Assembly: GCF_949628265.1 (NCBI RefSeq)
Contig: NC_088790.1
Span: forward strand, 8,684,545 to 8,748,544
Reading direction: 5' to 3'
From: Cloeon dipterum
Taxonomy: Eukaryota; Arthropoda; Insecta; Ephemeroptera; Baetidae
DNA: 64,000 nucleotides
Of the stretch, positions 14,201 through 28,692 are shown piece by piece; position 1 is the first letter of the stretch, and every line of letters begins with the position of its first letter. The translations under genes and the position numbers were made by a program. The notes under the pieces are model-generated. The model was not told the origin of the DNA, searched no databases, and worked only from the letters and a program-made list of their open reading frames with translations.

Positions 14201-17200
14201 AGTGAGTAGAGGCAACCGGTGGCACATTTGTTTTCAGCCGAGTTTCGCAACTCTATCTCTGCTTGCATGCAAAAACACGCACCCTGGATATGCGGAGTCG
14301 TTGGCAACGGAATTGATGAGGGCACGCCTGCTGCTATTTTGCGTACTTTCTTCGCACTCTACGCCCCTTGAGCCGGAATAAAAGGAGGATTTGTACAATT
14401 TCTGCACATCACATCTTATTTGTTCAACATACGTGCGGATTCTCGCTTTCCACCTCTTTTAGAGTGATTTTCGGCTTTGCGATTTTGTGGGGATAGAAGA
14501 TTCGAGTCCGTTCACAACAAGTTGGAAGAAATAAAAAGCAATCAGAACGGTAACGTTCGATCATTTTATTTATATATTTAGCAAAAGTCCTGACTCAAGA
14601 TTTATTATTGGACGTTCTATATATCACTGAGAGGTTTCCCTACGCTGCCTCGTCTGGTTTCTTTTTCACTCTCACCATTTTAGACATTATCCAATGAGAA
14701 GAAGCCAAAAATTCTCTTTTCCTCCTTCACAATAAAAAATATACCTCTAAAGAGAATCATTTTTCCTGACTCTGTTGAAATTACAAAAAAAAAATTGTTC
14801 CAAAAATATGAAGCAGCTTTTTGTCTCGTGGTAAAAAATAATGCCCTCAGTCAGCCAAATTACGTCACAGCCGGAGAAAGGATTTGCGTGTTTAATTGAG
14901 CCTGAAATGGGTATTGTGCCGTCGACGGGCGGGCGGGCGGACAGTGATTGTGCGTCGGTTTAATTTGCTTCAAAGCACCGGCTCCGGCTCGGTTTGTATT
15001 TCAAATTGCCTGCCGGCAGACCGGCAAAGTGGCCGGACGAAAAAGCAACAGAAGCGAGCGGCCTCTTCTTTTTTCCGCATGACGGCCCCGTCGTAACCAT
15101 AAACTGATGCGAACGCTGCATCAAAGCAGGCTTGAAACGGCCGCTTGCTTCCTCTTTTCCGCCTGTCGCATTTTTCCGCCGCAAGATGACTTTTGAAGCG
15201 ATTACTCGCGCCGTCCAGGCCAACCGAAATAAATGGAGTGCTGTGGCACCGTGTTTACGATTCAATTATTGCCTTTTTCCGCGTCCCTCGGCTTTTTCAT
15301 TAGTTCCTCTTTGACACGCAGCCTTTTGAGCGATATTTGAAAGAAATCTTGATATTCAAACAGATTAATGATTTCTCATTAGCTTTTGATCCTCCGAGAG
15401 TTGCTGAATGGGTCGGCCTTCTTAATAAAATTAAAGAGAAAATTAGCCTCCTCTCCGCGCAGCTCTTTCAACTTTCTATAGGCAAAAATCCCTGGGAGAG
15501 GCCATGAAAAGGCCGCTAAAGAGCTGTATCTTCATAGAACAGAGGCAGCGGGGCGCTTTTATTACCGCTCTCGTAACCAAAAATTAGCACATTTCGTAGC
15601 TAATAAATATTCATGCGCAACAGCGGCCGTAAAGCTTTGACAAAAGATTCGCACCGCCATGCGGCCCCAAGCCCGGCCCAAGCCCTGGGCGCAAAGTTGA
15701 TCGTTTTTTATGGCTCTTCATTTTACGATTGAGAGCAATAATCGCGAACGCCGCAGCTGGAATAAAAGCAGGGTTACTGCCGCAAATGAAAAGCCAGCTG
15801 GCGAAAAGATAGAGGGGCGTGTTATTAAAAGTGGAAAGAGGCACTTACGAGAGGCATTAAATAATTCTGCGCCGCGTTCGCGTTAATGTCGGCGAGTCGG
15901 AATGCACTTTAATGTGTGCGCCGTCGTGACACCGTAATTTACATTCTGATGTAGCTGTTGCGTGCCCGCCTGTTTTATTATTGATACGCTCGCTCGAGAG
16001 CCACCCCGTTGCTGGCACTTGGCAGCCGGATTTGCCGTTCAAAGGGAACACCGTCAACCCTGATCCTGCGACTCGTTAGGAGTTGCAAACGCATTACCGA
16101 GATTACATGCCAACACGCGAGTGGATGAGACTGAGAGCAGGCGAGAAGGATGGCAAATGGATTCTAGAAATTTTAATTTCATCTTGCACGTTGCAAGTAG
16201 TAGGGTATTCATGCGGACCCGCGAACAAGCGTAAAGGGCATGCATCGCTATAGCTTAATAGTAGTGCAGAGCAGCCTTAACAATGATGCATGACCCAACA
16301 GAGGCGCGTGTGAAGTAATTAAAATTGTGTTTGCGTGCCTGCGTCGCGGGACAGTTTAAATTAGTGTAGATGCCTATCGGAATATTGGATGCGTGCCTCG
16401 TGAATAAATGGTTATTTGTGGTGTTGTGTGCTCTAATTTATATCCAATGGCACGATGGAATGCCTCTAAGCCATCGACTGAATGGATTTCAATGGTGCGT
16501 CAAATTTGCGATTCGTTTGCTACAACTGCTGGATTTGCTAACAATTGAATTTTTATTCGATCACAATTTGAAATAAAAGAGTTTATATCTCTGTTTCTAA
16601 GTGCAAATCCACTGGTTCAGATTTGCAATGTTCCAACCTCATTTTCTGTATCACATTTCCACAGGTCCAAAAGCAGTCGAATTTTTAGAATTACAGCATG
16701 TGAAAAATGGGCTCAAAGCTAAATTTGAAAAGGATAAATGACTCGGTCTGTGCGTGTATGTGATGAACCCGGATTTCTCTTCACGAAATGAAAGGAATTC
16801 CTCGCTCCACGCAGGCAGGCAGGGGAAACAGCGAGATTCAGACTCAGACCACAGAGAGCGAATTTCACTCAAAGACAAACAGAAAGGAAATTTCACCTGA
16901 TTCGCTGGCTGCGGCACAGTCAGGGAATTCGGATGTGCCAGGGAGGGGGGATAATTGCAAGCGAAATACCTTGTGCCAAAACGAATTTCCTGCGTGCCGA
17001 GAGAGCATGTTGTAATGGTACGGCAGGCAAAACAAGACGGCTGCTGCCGCCCGCTGCGAATCGATTTGGGGGGCGCACGCGGAAACGCACAGCCTGTTGC
17101 CTCGCGGCTGTTTTCGCTGAGCGCTGCTCACTCACTCAGCGTGATCATTAATATTGTGTGTGTGTGTGTTACGGTTCCATGTAATTTTGTCATATGTGAG

Positions 17201-20200
17201 GCCTGCGCTGCCAGCAACACGCAAATTTACTTCTTTTTCAATCCGCGCCGCTTTGTTTGCGCTTTTGCCTCTCCCTTTCCACGAATACCGCTGCTTTTCG
17301 ATTTTCCCTGGAGCAAAATACAAGGAAGAGTTGCCAACGCAGATGAATATCTTATTGAAGAGAGGAAAATGCTTTCAAGAGAGGTCTAAATTCAACGACC
17401 AAAATTTAAATAAAGAGCTTTTCGGCGGGAATGAACTGAACGCACAGCACATCATTAAAGGATGAAAGAACGCGGATAGCGGAGAAATATCTTTGAGCAG
17501 CAGAAAAATGAGAAAAGGCCACCGCTGGACGTAGAAATTGGGAACAACATTTTGACGCTCAGGGCACGACCAAGACCGCAGGTTACGACAATGGGGAAAA
17601 AATCCTGATACCCTGCCATAATAATTACATTGCAAGGTTTTAGGATTGTCAGTTATCATTGTCTCTATTTTCATTAAGCACGACTCTTCAATTCATTCGT
17701 GTATTTATCTCTTTAGCGGCTGACGTCAAAATACACAGCCCCTCTCTCTTTGTCCAGCACTCGTATCAAACAAAAGGTGGCTCGTTACAGCTATTTCAAA
17801 CTGAAGCTTTGAATAAAGTATCCTTTAGCTCTGAAACTTTAGTAGTTGTAAATCTGCTGTTAATTTACTTTGTACTTTGCCGGCCTTGATCAACAGAGGA
17901 AAGCAATATGGTACGCACACGCACGTCAAATGCAGCAAAGACTGAAGAGACTGAAACTTGTGTTGGCAAAAAATAATTCCATTGGCCTCACACGAGCACG
18001 CATTCCCAGTTTGCGCTTATAAATGAAATAAAGAGCACGCAAAGTGGTAGAAGACTTTTGCCCAGCCGAGCGAAAGGCCGCGCGATAAGCAAACCCCTGA
18101 ACTAAAGCAAACAGCAGAGCTGCCACTTAATTCCCGCCCGCCACCACTGCAGGCACAAATCAACTCCTAACAGCAAATACACCATTGCAAACAAATATTT
18201 GCCAGAAGAGAGAATGACGAAATCAGCTAAAGTGGAAGTTTGTTTATTATTTTCTTTCTCTTCCTCGTCGTTCCCTATTTTATTGCAGGGGAGCGCTTTC
18301 TTTGTTCTCTCCTATAGCGTCACTCGGATCTGTCTGCACGGCGGCTGAAGAGAACATTTGCATACGCCTCTCGACAAGACGGGGTGCAAATTTATTTGCA
18401 TATTTATGCTATTTGCTCGGAGAGAAAGAATTCTAATGGCCCCAGAAGTTCCTGACGCGCTGAGTGCGTGTAATGGACGATATCGCCCGGGATCATGTAA
18501 TGTTTGTTTTGTTTGTTTGGCCTTTAATAGGCCATATTCTGAATCCGGATGGAGATATGGTGAGGTGCAATTTATTGCTGTCATATATTATTATCAATCG
18601 GGTAAATGATGCGTTACTGTTATTGTAGGCAATAAAAAGACATGGATGTCGAAACTAAAAACTAATGTCATTATTTTCTTTAATTCAAATCAGAGCCCCG
18701 TTGAATTTTTGAAGTAGTTACAGCAAAGAACTGTTGTACAAGGAGAACTAACACGTATTTTTAACGCTATAATTGAAAATTTTCAAAGACGCAATGATTT
18801 CATATAAGGCTAAATATAAAAGATTTTTGACGCCCATGTCCTTGAAATGATCAAAAGTAGATGCAATAGAAATTAATTTATTAGGTTAAGAGGTCAAAAG
18901 AGAGGAGATAATATAAAGTGATGGCGTACGTGTTTGAAATAGAGAGGGCAAAATCGATGGGCATCAGAGTCTGCATAATTTCCGCAAGCGTCTAGTTTCA
19001 GCTCACGTTACGAGTTGTTGCTCTCGTGGCACGCTTAGATTGAATATTTAATGTTTGAGGAATCAGACCGCAAACGCAACATTGATGTTGTTTTAGCGCA
19101 CCACACCACCATCAACGTCAGGAAACAGACAACACGCAGCCACGCCCTTTGTTTCTCCAAAATTCCATTAACAGTAATGCCTTAATCGCCAACAATGTGT
19201 GCACGCTCACTCTCTCCAGTCTCCAGTGTGTGTACGTGCGCGAGCATCTTTGCCGCACCACCGAATCCCGGGCAATTTTCGCCAAAACTTGAATTTTTCA
19301 TAACGCTAGCGCGCGGCCGACCGGGCGGCTCCCGAATGAATTTTGAATAATCTCCTCGCATGCTGCTCGAGTGAGTTCCTTTACAAATCAAAAATGAGAG
19401 CAGCAGGCACGGCGTGTGTTAATTAACTCTCCTCTTTTCCTCTGCGGCAACTCCAATTTCAGAGTTAGCTCGCCTGACTTGCTCTGCTGCTCCTATTTTC
19501 CCGTTTTGCACGGGTGCACATATTGCAGAATGAAAGCACCATGAATTGTTTCTAAAATCAATAGGTTACGTCCACGATAAAAATGAATTCTTGAATTGCT
19601 TTACACCGAAACTGATTAATTCGAAAACAAAAATAATGGAGAAATTACGTATAAATTTATTTGCCCGCCTGCATATTTGGTTAAATAGCTGTATGCATTA
19701 GCACATGTAGCTGAAATTAGTTAACAACTGAAAATTAGAAAAATACACATACAGGGAGTTGATTAAAGAAAAGAAAAAAACTACAAAATGGCTATAGTTG
19801 AAATGTCAATGGAAAATGATATGACACGTTCTCGGATAGCCACTGTTTATGCTCCTATAATTTACGAAATTCTGCTCGGTTTGCTAAACGAGTCCTATAT
19901 ATTTGTGACTTTTAAAAATTACCCGCGGAGTTCGAATTTGCCTATACGGATAAACGTGTTATTGCAAAATGAACTGGTGCCAGCAACTTTGCGAAATATG
20001 GTGGAGCGTGCGATGAAGAATTATGATGTCTGCAGCACGGGTGGCCGATTCATCCTAATTTGGCCGTAAAAGTAGCTCCGAAGACCTAAAGAATCGTTTA
20101 AAAGAGTCGTAAATAAGGCGCGCGGAGCGGCGGCTGCTGCGGCGCGAGCGAGAGATCACTTATTCCGATCCACTTGTTCCGCCGAGCACGCCTCGTTTGA

Positions 20201-23200
20201 CACCACCCCTCACTCTTTCACGTTGCATTCCGCCTGACGTGAATAATTAGAAGCTGCTCTCCGACACGTAACGCGCCCACATAGCTCCTTTCTTTCCCCA
20301 ATAATTGCCATTCAATGACTAATTATTGATTGCTCGCGCGATGTGATCAAACGCTGCCGAGTTTGGCTTTGTCGCACTGTTGTGACGTAATACCTGCTTT
20401 CTTGTTGACTCGATAACTTTTTATAGGCATTTCATCTGAATAGAATTTTCTTGGCTGTATCTATAAATAAAATTCCCACAAAAACCAAATAATTATAGTT
20501 TTAACTATAATTAAAATATAAATATTTTTGGAATTTATGTTACAGTAAAAAATTGCTGTAATTTTGAACCGAAACCGAACCAATTTTGCTGTCGCATTTT
20601 TACTAAACTTTTAATGAAGTTCTCAGTCATGATTAAAAATGTGGTTTTCATCTTTACGGACTAAATAATTAAGTTTTCTGATGATTTAATTTCATGAAAA
20701 AAAAATCGATTTTCCTATTATTCTGATGCCCAGTCAGATTTTGTGAATTTCGAACACTTTGATGTGTTTGCTCAACTGGATTATATTAAAGTATTTTTGC
20801 TGCGTTCTCATGTTTGCTTCGTGAGTGGACTTCCCCATCTTTCTAATGGACAGTGAATTGTTTATTCACAGGATAATATAACATGGCAGAAATTTACATA
20901 AAAGTTAATTCGAACGCAGTTTGTTCCATTGCAGAGTTCTAAAATATTTTCAGCATTAGTTTAAATTATATTTGCACTAGCAGAACGGCCCGATTTGATA
21001 GTAAAAGCAAATAGAGCTACGCTCTTGGTTAATTTAAAAGGGGGTTTTCTCCTCTCCAAGCAAAGGCACATGTCCTGTAAGTCAATACGATCCTTTGTGC
21101 TGAGCAAGTTTGCTCTACGAGCCTGATCGCTTACATTGTTTTAGCGAACACGAAGAGAAATTGCAAAACGTGGAGTGGAAGCATTCAACGTTGGTTACAA
21201 ACGAAATAATTTAGTTAAATGCTGCTCTAGTAATCAACCATTCAGTTTGATTAACATTCTGTATAACACAACATGTTTGTTTAGCGCAAAATCTAAAATT
21301 AAAACTATGCACATCATCAATGTTGAATTTTGCCTGTATAACCAAATTTATGCTAACGAGATGATAGCCATAAATATATGAGTGAAATGAAAAAAATGTT
21401 TAGTTCAAAAGGAGTATTTATTATTTGATTTGAATATCGGGGAGAAACGTAGCTGAAAAAGTTTCCCACAAAATCGGATGGCTCTCCGGCCTATTTTCTC
21501 AAGATCTGTTTATCATAAGTTTTCTGTGAAGGGCACGCAGCACTCGATAAATTGCCAAACTTTTGAAATTTCCTTTTAAGCAGGAGGCAGAGCCGAGTGT
21601 CGATGTAAGTTTTTATCAGTTCTCCGACCCGCAACATCCGCACCAGCCGGGCGAACAAAAGCACCGTCATCGCTGCGTTGTTTGCACGGTTGGCAGCGGC
21701 GATAAAACAATCGCATACATACAAACATGTGTTCATGGTCGTTTAATTCGCCGAAATTCGCAGCCAGACACAAGTAGTGTAGACATAAAGTGTGCGCGGA
21801 GGCTAATTTCACGACCGCGCGCGCGTCGCTTTTACAGCCAATTTCGGGTCCACAGCACGCTGGGGAGCATCTGTATCTGTACGTGTTGTCAATGGAAAGG
21901 AGCCGCCAGAAAAAAAAAATAAAATTCGATATCTTTATCGAGGAAAGCAGCTTGGGTGACAAAAGACGAGTCCCGAGTACTCAGGTCACGAATCCAATTA
22001 CGCGACGCGCGCGTTCGTTTTTTCACCTGACGGGCGGTGACTCAGGTGTGCACCCCGTCGGGAATTAACGTACAGGCCTCGATTTCATGCTGCAGCCAAG
22101 TTATTAATGGATGGTGTTGTGAAAAATCGTGAATGTCGCTCCAGAGAGCAAAGCTGATGAAAAAACCAGATTCGAAGTGGGAAATGAATGATGGGATTTT
22201 TCTCCTTTCCTCACTAGAATTGCAATTATAATCGAGATGAAATAAATGTTAAGTATCAAAGATCTTCCAAGTTTTTTATTGCATTTTAATGAGGTTAATA
22301 GCATGCTGACGCAAAGAATAAAGAAATAAGGCGCATATCGCGTTGCAAAAAAAGGAAATGAATGCGCTGGCAATAAAAAATCCTCATTGCGATAGATTGG
22401 AATCTTCCACTTGATTTTTTCCTTTTCTATGGATGTTGACATTCTTGATTATGAATATAATAAGCAATTCGCATTTGAAAGGCTTCCATTGCGTAAGCTT
22501 TTTCCTCTTTTGATAAAGAAGACAGCATCAATGGTGGAGACCGCATTCTGATTGTGAGCGTTGTTATTTCATCTGCGATGAATTGTGAATACAAATTCGA
22601 ATTAAAAATATCTGGGATTAAAATATACTGTATTTGTTCACGCTTTCTTCAGTGTTTCAACAGATTTTACTACTCTTTCATGAATCAGATTCTTGTAATT
22701 TTTTATTAGATGAATATTCGTGAACCTTATAGGAAATTATTTTTCAGGAAATAGGTGGGAAAAATTATAAAGTTAACATTAAATTATATACATATATACT
22801 TTAATTTATCAACTATGCCTAGAGTAAAATAATTTTCTCATTTGAAAAACCTCATGCTGTAGCACCGCGGAATCGTCTAGATCAGCATTATCGCGTTTCA
22901 TAAACGAGATGTAAATGGTGTCTCCGCAAGGAAAGAGGTTGTGGGGTTACTCGGTTCGAGCCAAAAGGAAATGCATCTAGTTCCTTAGTAGTCGTAGATT
23001 TAATCCATAATTAAGACCCGGTATTATCTTCGGGTCTATAAGTTATTACAAGCATCATATATGCGCACGACATTATACTCCCGGCCGGAGAGGTAAATGC
23101 GACATGACCGTATGCGTGCGTAGGTGAGCGGTCAGTGAAGGTGTATTATACAGGGTAAATGAGAAAAGCTTATCATACAGTTACAAGTGACATCTAAAGG

Positions 23201-24164
23201 TTACAAACTAAGTTAACGCCAATAAGCGGGAACCGCTACAAGGTTAAACCACAATGAACTGTGAAATTAGACCATGTTTTACTTATCTCCGTCGCTTTAT
23301 CAACCACAATTTCATTTGTGGAGCGACCGCAAGAAACGAAAAACAGCCAACAAGGAAATTAATTATTTAACAATGTATTTTGAGAATTTTCACAATCAAT
23401 TATCATACATGAAAATTCTAGTAAGTTAAGCAATTTTGATAATAAACTTGTAGTCTTTCTCATCGTAAAATTCTTAATTGTTATGTAACCTTCTAAATCC
23501 TGAAATCTCGAGAAGTATAAAGCATAAACGTACTGTCTCTGGATAACATTTATAAATCAAGTTTATTGATTAAAAAATATTTTTTGATGGTCATTTTGGC
23601 ATTGAACGAACACACCAAGATGGTAAGACTGATTTAACTGTGATAAACCAATGATGAATCGTTAATATTTTGCTCAAGCTTCTCATTTAGTACCGAGACT
23701 GTGGAACTCAAGAGACAAAAATGTTAAAACAGAAAGTTAAAAATGGGGTTTCTCCTTGCATTATCCCCTTTTCAATTTTTTGCAACAATGCTGTTTTTGA
23801 AGCTGAGTGAGCACCAGTTTGCGACGGAAAAAATACATTATTTCATTAGTAAGAACAAAAATCTTTTCTGTTCGCAAAATAATAAATATCATTTCACATT
23901 AGAGGGCATGAAAAATGGTGGGCTCGGTGTCGAAGGTCTGCAGCTAAAATTGGGGGGGCAAGCGCTGACAGCTAGGTTTAGGCTCCTGCGTTGAAGTCTT
24001 CTTACCTGGTAGAGGACGAACCAGCGCTGCTGCCATTTGGTGCTGTCGGCGGTCTTCTTGTAGAGGTAGCCGGTCATGTTGTGGTCGTAGTGGGCGCGCT
24101 CGGACAGCATCACCAGCTGGCTGTCGTTGACGCGCACGGTGCGCTGCATCTTGGGGCTCAGCAT
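1039..24164 (-). CDS. RASGRF: RasGRF-type Ras guanine-nucleotide exchange factor, first two coding exons (partial)
   Basis: Two exons are visible: 24006-24164 (53 codons, from ATG 24164, donor CAG|GTAAGA) and 1039-1173 (45 codons, acceptor TTTTGCAG, donor CAG|GTAGG). Both are phase 0. Joined, they read as an N-terminal PH domain (GYLYKKTADSTKWQQRWFVL, then NLLFYYESD and RPSGVLLLEGCYCERL). This aligns closely with the first PH domain of vertebrate Ras-GRF1/2, including the start MQRTVRVND against MQKGIRLND. The vertebrate family continues with IQ, DH, second PH, REM and CDC25 domains and activates Ras/Rac downstream of calcium-calmodulin; those exons must lie left of the window. A second in-frame ATG at 24149 fits the vertebrate start even better, so the exact initiator is uncertain. 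The 22.8 kb intron between the exons contains a sequence gap. Identification is from the PH domain alone, but the match is specific. Confidence 0.88.
9356..9376. repeat. (GTCG)5 tetranucleotide microsatellite
   Basis: About five uninterrupted GTCG units followed by a degenerate copy, inside RasGRF intron 1. Confidence 0.85.
11168..11231. repeat. (GA)n dinucleotide microsatellite
   Basis: An uninterrupted GA tract of about 63 bp lies in RasGRF intron 1. GA/CT tracts of this length bind GAGA-type factors in insects and are often polymorphic. No regulatory role can be shown here. Confidence 0.97.
12474..12973. other. Assembly gap (500 N)
   Basis: The run is exactly 500 N, which indicates a placeholder of arbitrary length joining contigs. 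The true intron length is therefore unknown, and any exon in the gap would be missed. The open frame that spans it is an artefact. Confidence 0.99.
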
Positions 24165-27100
24165 GTCGGCGGCGGCTGTGGTGGCGGCGGCGGCAACAGG
24201 TCGCGGCGTTGGCTCGCCAAGGCTGGCCGCAGCTGCTGCCGAAGCTCCTGCAAGCGCCGTTGCTCCGAGCGGGAATGAGCCAGAGCCGTTCCGTTCGGCC
24301 GGCCGGCCGACGTAAGCGGCACCGCGCCTGAGCGCTGCCCTCGCCGCTCATTGGCCCGCCCGCTGCCTGCAACCCCACCCGCCACCCCTCGGCCTGGATG
24401 CCGCTTCTTCGGGGGCTGCTGCGGACACGTTTTTTGCACCTCTGCACGCGCTACCAATGTTGCAGGTCGCGTGGATATTTAAAGCCCTTATTGCTGCTTT
24501 TTCGAGTGCGTTGAATGAGAACCAGTGCAATTAGCCTGTTAATTAAAATACGCTCGACCATGCCGCTTTTTATTAGCCACTCGGCGCGGCATCAGGTGTC
24601 AACATGGGGATGATTTCATTGTTAGGTCAAGCTGCTTGTTACTACCCGCAGCGCTTGAATGAAATTGGAGAGTCTCCCTAATAAAAAATTAATTAAATTC
24701 AGAAGAATCATTCCCTAGCATAAAAACAAATCGCCAGATTTTAATTATATTTTATGGTTATATTACAAATAAAAAATGACTATTCTCTTCGTATGGAATT
24801 GGTAAAAACATTTGGTTGTTGTTTCACTGCTTCTTTTTACACAAATCGAAATGAAAGCCATGACAAGCCTATTTTGTAAATAAAAAAGTGTCGGTTACCA
24901 CACCACTTCAAATTTTGGCGAGCATTATTACACGCGTATCGATAAAAGCCGGCTCAATCTACGAGATCTTCCACTTGTCTTATATTATGGTTTGCCATAA
25001 TTTGCTATTTTATGAATAGATTTCGTCCGCAGATGATGAAGATCACATGTTATGTATGTCCACATCTGGACGATGAAGTCGATAATTTTTCCAAAATACT
25101 CGGTGTCATTGAAATAAAAATTGAATCGCCTGGAACTCGTAGTTTTGCAGCTATATATCCAGCTGCAGTGCGCGTTGCAGCAGTTTTATTTGTGATGAAT
25201 TTCTTTCTCAGGTGGAAAGCTCACATTTGCAAAGTATACTGGCTGACGTACTACTTCACTCTCCCCTGAACTTCCCCTTTTTAGCTTTGGGATTTTTCTC
25301 GACTTTTCCTTTCATTCGGGAAGAATAAAAAGGAAGCTATAGTACGTTTTTGATAAACCTTTTTGGTCAATTGAAAGCGCCGGAAATGACAAAATATCAA
25401 TTTTAGAGGTAATTTATTCATTCATAGCCTTAAATTTTAAGTTCCTATTAGGTTCGATTTTGTGCTTCAAGCAGCCAGCATGGTGTTTTTCGCTCGCCTA
25501 TTCAGCTAAACACTAACGACTGGATGAATTTTATTGATTGTTTAATTCAGCTTTGTTCCCTCATAGACAGATACAGCTTTCCTCTCGAAAAATGAAGAAC
25601 AAAAAACAGTATATTTAAAAACAGGAACGTTTTATTGCAAACTAGGATTCTTGCAATTAGAAAAACAAATACATGATGTGCGTGCATTTTAAAGATCCTT
25701 ATTTCTTATTCATCTTGGCAGCTTAAACACCAGTGGTGTATCTTCCTATTTGTATTACCACAATAATTGCTACACAGAGTTACATCATCGACGAACTTCT
25801 TTTTAAGTATCTCGTTAGTTATAAACGCAAGAAAATGCTAATTTATTTGGTCACATCTTGCATTTTTGTGCGATTGTTGTTCTTCACAAAATCAGAATCA
25901 GCATCAGCTGATTTCAACATTTCCAACGATCTAGCGGAATATTTAGTTGCAGCTTACAGCATTAGAAATACATACTTTGAAACAACCTGATGGTGGTAAA
26001 CTAAGCTGCAAAAAGCACGACCTAATTAAATGAATGCATAATGCAAAGGACCTTTGCGATCGTAGTCACTACACTAATTAGCGACGACTTGGTTAGCAAT
26101 GCATGCAATACTACTTATTATAACTGACAAGTAAAACTAGTTAAGTAGCTTAAGCACTTTACAAATGGTTGCATCCCAGTAATGCGGACAAAATTTAAAA
26201 AAAAAAACTTAAAATCATCAATACAGTGGCTTTATTTTAAGACAAAGAAGGGCATGCGCATTCGGGAATAAACTTGTAATTCAATAATTACTGAATAGCT
26301 CTACACTTTGGGGAAAATTAAAGATTAAACCTGGGAGTGTATTTCTTTCTTTGTTAAATTTTTTCTCAAATGGGAATATCAGAAATATGTCTCAGGCATT
26401 TGATATCTAAAATCCTTTTTAAATGCGGCCGCAGTTCACAGTCGTCAGAAGGGTATAATGGAATTATTCCTTCATAAATTCTCATGCTGGAAAATGAAAA
26501 ACTTATCTTTTCATTACAACGGATATAATTTTTGAGCTTGTGAATGTTATAAGGTAAGGGTAAATCACAAAGACGACGAGTGGCAAGATTTCGTCACTGT
26601 ATCCTCTTTTCGAACTTACTTCAAAGGAGTAAATTCGGTCGTTTTCGACGATCACTGATTCACAGTTATCTTCATCTAATACTGTGGTTAATAAATTTTA
26701 TTTTGGAGATGAAGTACTGCTGATCAGATCTGCGGGTCCAAAACAGCTGCTATTGAGTATGAAAATCGTGATATGTAATGTTTCCTCGCTGAATTTTCAC
26801 TATTAGCTTTTACCACCCAGATTTAATATTCCACATTGAGTAGAGCCGCATTCAGTTATTCTTAATAGTGGCTATAGTTTTCCTAAAAATATCAAATGGA
26901 ATTTCCTTTAAAGGCATCTCTAAATTGAACAAACAATATTTAATATTTCTTGTAAACTACATAATTTGAATGAGTAAACTCATATTTTTCTAAATGATTA
27001 AATTGCCCTCAGCAGACGCGTCTTTGTACGCGCAGTAGGAAAATCTCGAATTGAAGGCAGCGATTCAATCAGCCTAAAGAAGGACCACTTTAACTTCCAA

Positions 27101-28692
27101 TTAACTAATAGAGCCTCTGGAGAAGCTCTTGCGCGCTGCTTGATTGAAGTCTGCAGAATTTGATCGACTCTTGTCTCCTTCCTCATTCTATGAGCAAACT
27201 AAAATGGTGCTCCCTCGTCTTTTGAAATAATCCCCTTCACTTTCCAATTAATACAAATTAACCCAAGCTCTTGTTACTCCAGGAAAACTTTTTTATACAA
27301 TAGTTAGACTAATTAATGATGATTCGGGAGAGATTGATTATTTTTCAGTTGCATGGATTGTTCCCTCGAACCAAAGCAGAATGGAAGAGCGTGGCAAAAG
27401 GCACCCGCACAGCATAATATCAATAAATCGTTTTTCCCTGCCCGCCCGCCGCCATAAATATATTTATTGTTGTTGGTGTCGTGCGGCCGTGCAGCTTTCA
27501 ACCGTGTCTCCGTGTTCAGTTGCCCGTGCTATCATTTTTATATGCCAGTGTCCGCTCGCATTTTATTGAAAAAGCTTCTGGTGGACACACAGCGGGTGTA
27601 ATCCCGCGCGCTGCAGGTAAGCTTCACCCCGTCACGTTTGACAGTCGCAGCTCTCTGATGGCTGGGGGAAATATGAAAAAGCTGCAGCAGCACTTTTGGC
27701 CGGGTGCTTTCTGCCCCTCCACCCCAACTTTTTGGCAACAAACAAAAAACTTTTTTGTTTTGTTGCCGTGTGTATTAAAGAAAATGCTCTGGAGACGGGT
27801 GGGAAGGCAGAGGGAGCGCGGCGCCAATCAATAAGTCGCTCTCTCACTCTCTTTTAATATTCAATAAGTACGTGTTCCACCTGCGCGTCTCTGCGCTGCT
27901 GCAAACTGTTTTTCTGTTCGCCTTTTGCAAAGACAAAGAGCAAAGTCTGCTGCTCGAATTCAAACAAAAAGTTGCAAAACTCTCTCTTCAGCACGCAAAC
28001 AACTTGTTGTTGCCCGCGTTGGCTGCGGATTCGGGTCAAGAGGCTGCGGCTTCGAGAGCTGTTGATTCGCACGAAAGACAAGACGGTAATCAAAATCCTG
28101 CGAGAAAATTGTGGAGGGTAAGGATTGCCATGAGTGAAAAAGATCAAGAGTAAAAGAAATCACAAAACTTTGCTGACAACAAAAGATCACACAGAAAATA
28201 AAATTGAACTAGAAGTAAAAACAATACAGTATTTATTCCAGTTGTAGTGAATAAAGATGGGAAGTTAAATTAAATTTCTTCTAGATTTTTTTATTTTGGA
28301 AGCGGAAATCAATAATAGATTTTTTGTAACGAGAAAGATTAGTCGCAGTATAGGGAGGCTTAACAAATATCGTCTATAAAGTTTAACAACAAGTATCCAA
28401 CTCACTCGTTCCCTTTTTGATTAGTGCTAAGCAATCAGTGCAATCAATCAATTTCAATAACCGGTGGTTCAGAGTCTTCTAAAATGATTATGTGGCATGG
28501 ACTTCGTCTTTGTAACTTCTGATGAGGCCTAAGAGAGGCTGAAACAGCTGCTGTGCACACACTTTTTTCATTCATTACAATTTTACGTAGCCACGTTAAA
28601 ATTAATTTTGATAAATATTTAACCCTTGCGCGTTACATCATATTAATAGGCCGTGTTTTACCATGCGCCATTATCGCCTAGACTTGCTGCCT
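24165..28692. other. RasGRF upstream region and intergenic DNA
   Basis: The first ~350 bases (to about 24530) are GC-rich with many CpG and GGC repeats, consistent with the RasGRF 5' UTR and promoter. A TTTAAATA-like stretch on the minus strand near 24474-24481 could be a TATA element but is weak. From 24.6 to 28.7 kb the sequence is AT-rich. I see no coding exon, tRNA or repeat family that I can support. Confidence 0.5.

Larger units (their letters stand above)
1174..24005 (-). other. RasGRF intron 1 (22.8 kb), no nested gene recognised
   Basis: The interval between the two PH-domain exons is AT-rich with scattered GC-richer patches. It holds the 500-N gap, a (GA)n tract at 11168-11231, a (GTCG)5 tract at 9356-9376 and a short (TG)n near 17157-17169. 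Open frames here are short, have no family resemblance and lack paired splice sites, so none is called as a gene. Two perfect TGACGTCA sites (11286 and 17721) lie inside. Intronic enhancers are plausible in an intron this long, but none can be shown from the sequence alone. Confidence 0.7.

Noticed and set aside
19788-20069. 93-codon plus-strand frame inside RasGRF intron 1
   Set aside because: No family resemblance and no neighbouring exons or poly(A) signal; not called as a nested gene.
22953-22962. GGTTCGAGCC, a B-box-like tRNA promoter motif
   Set aside because: No A-box at the right distance and no cloverleaf could be folded around it.
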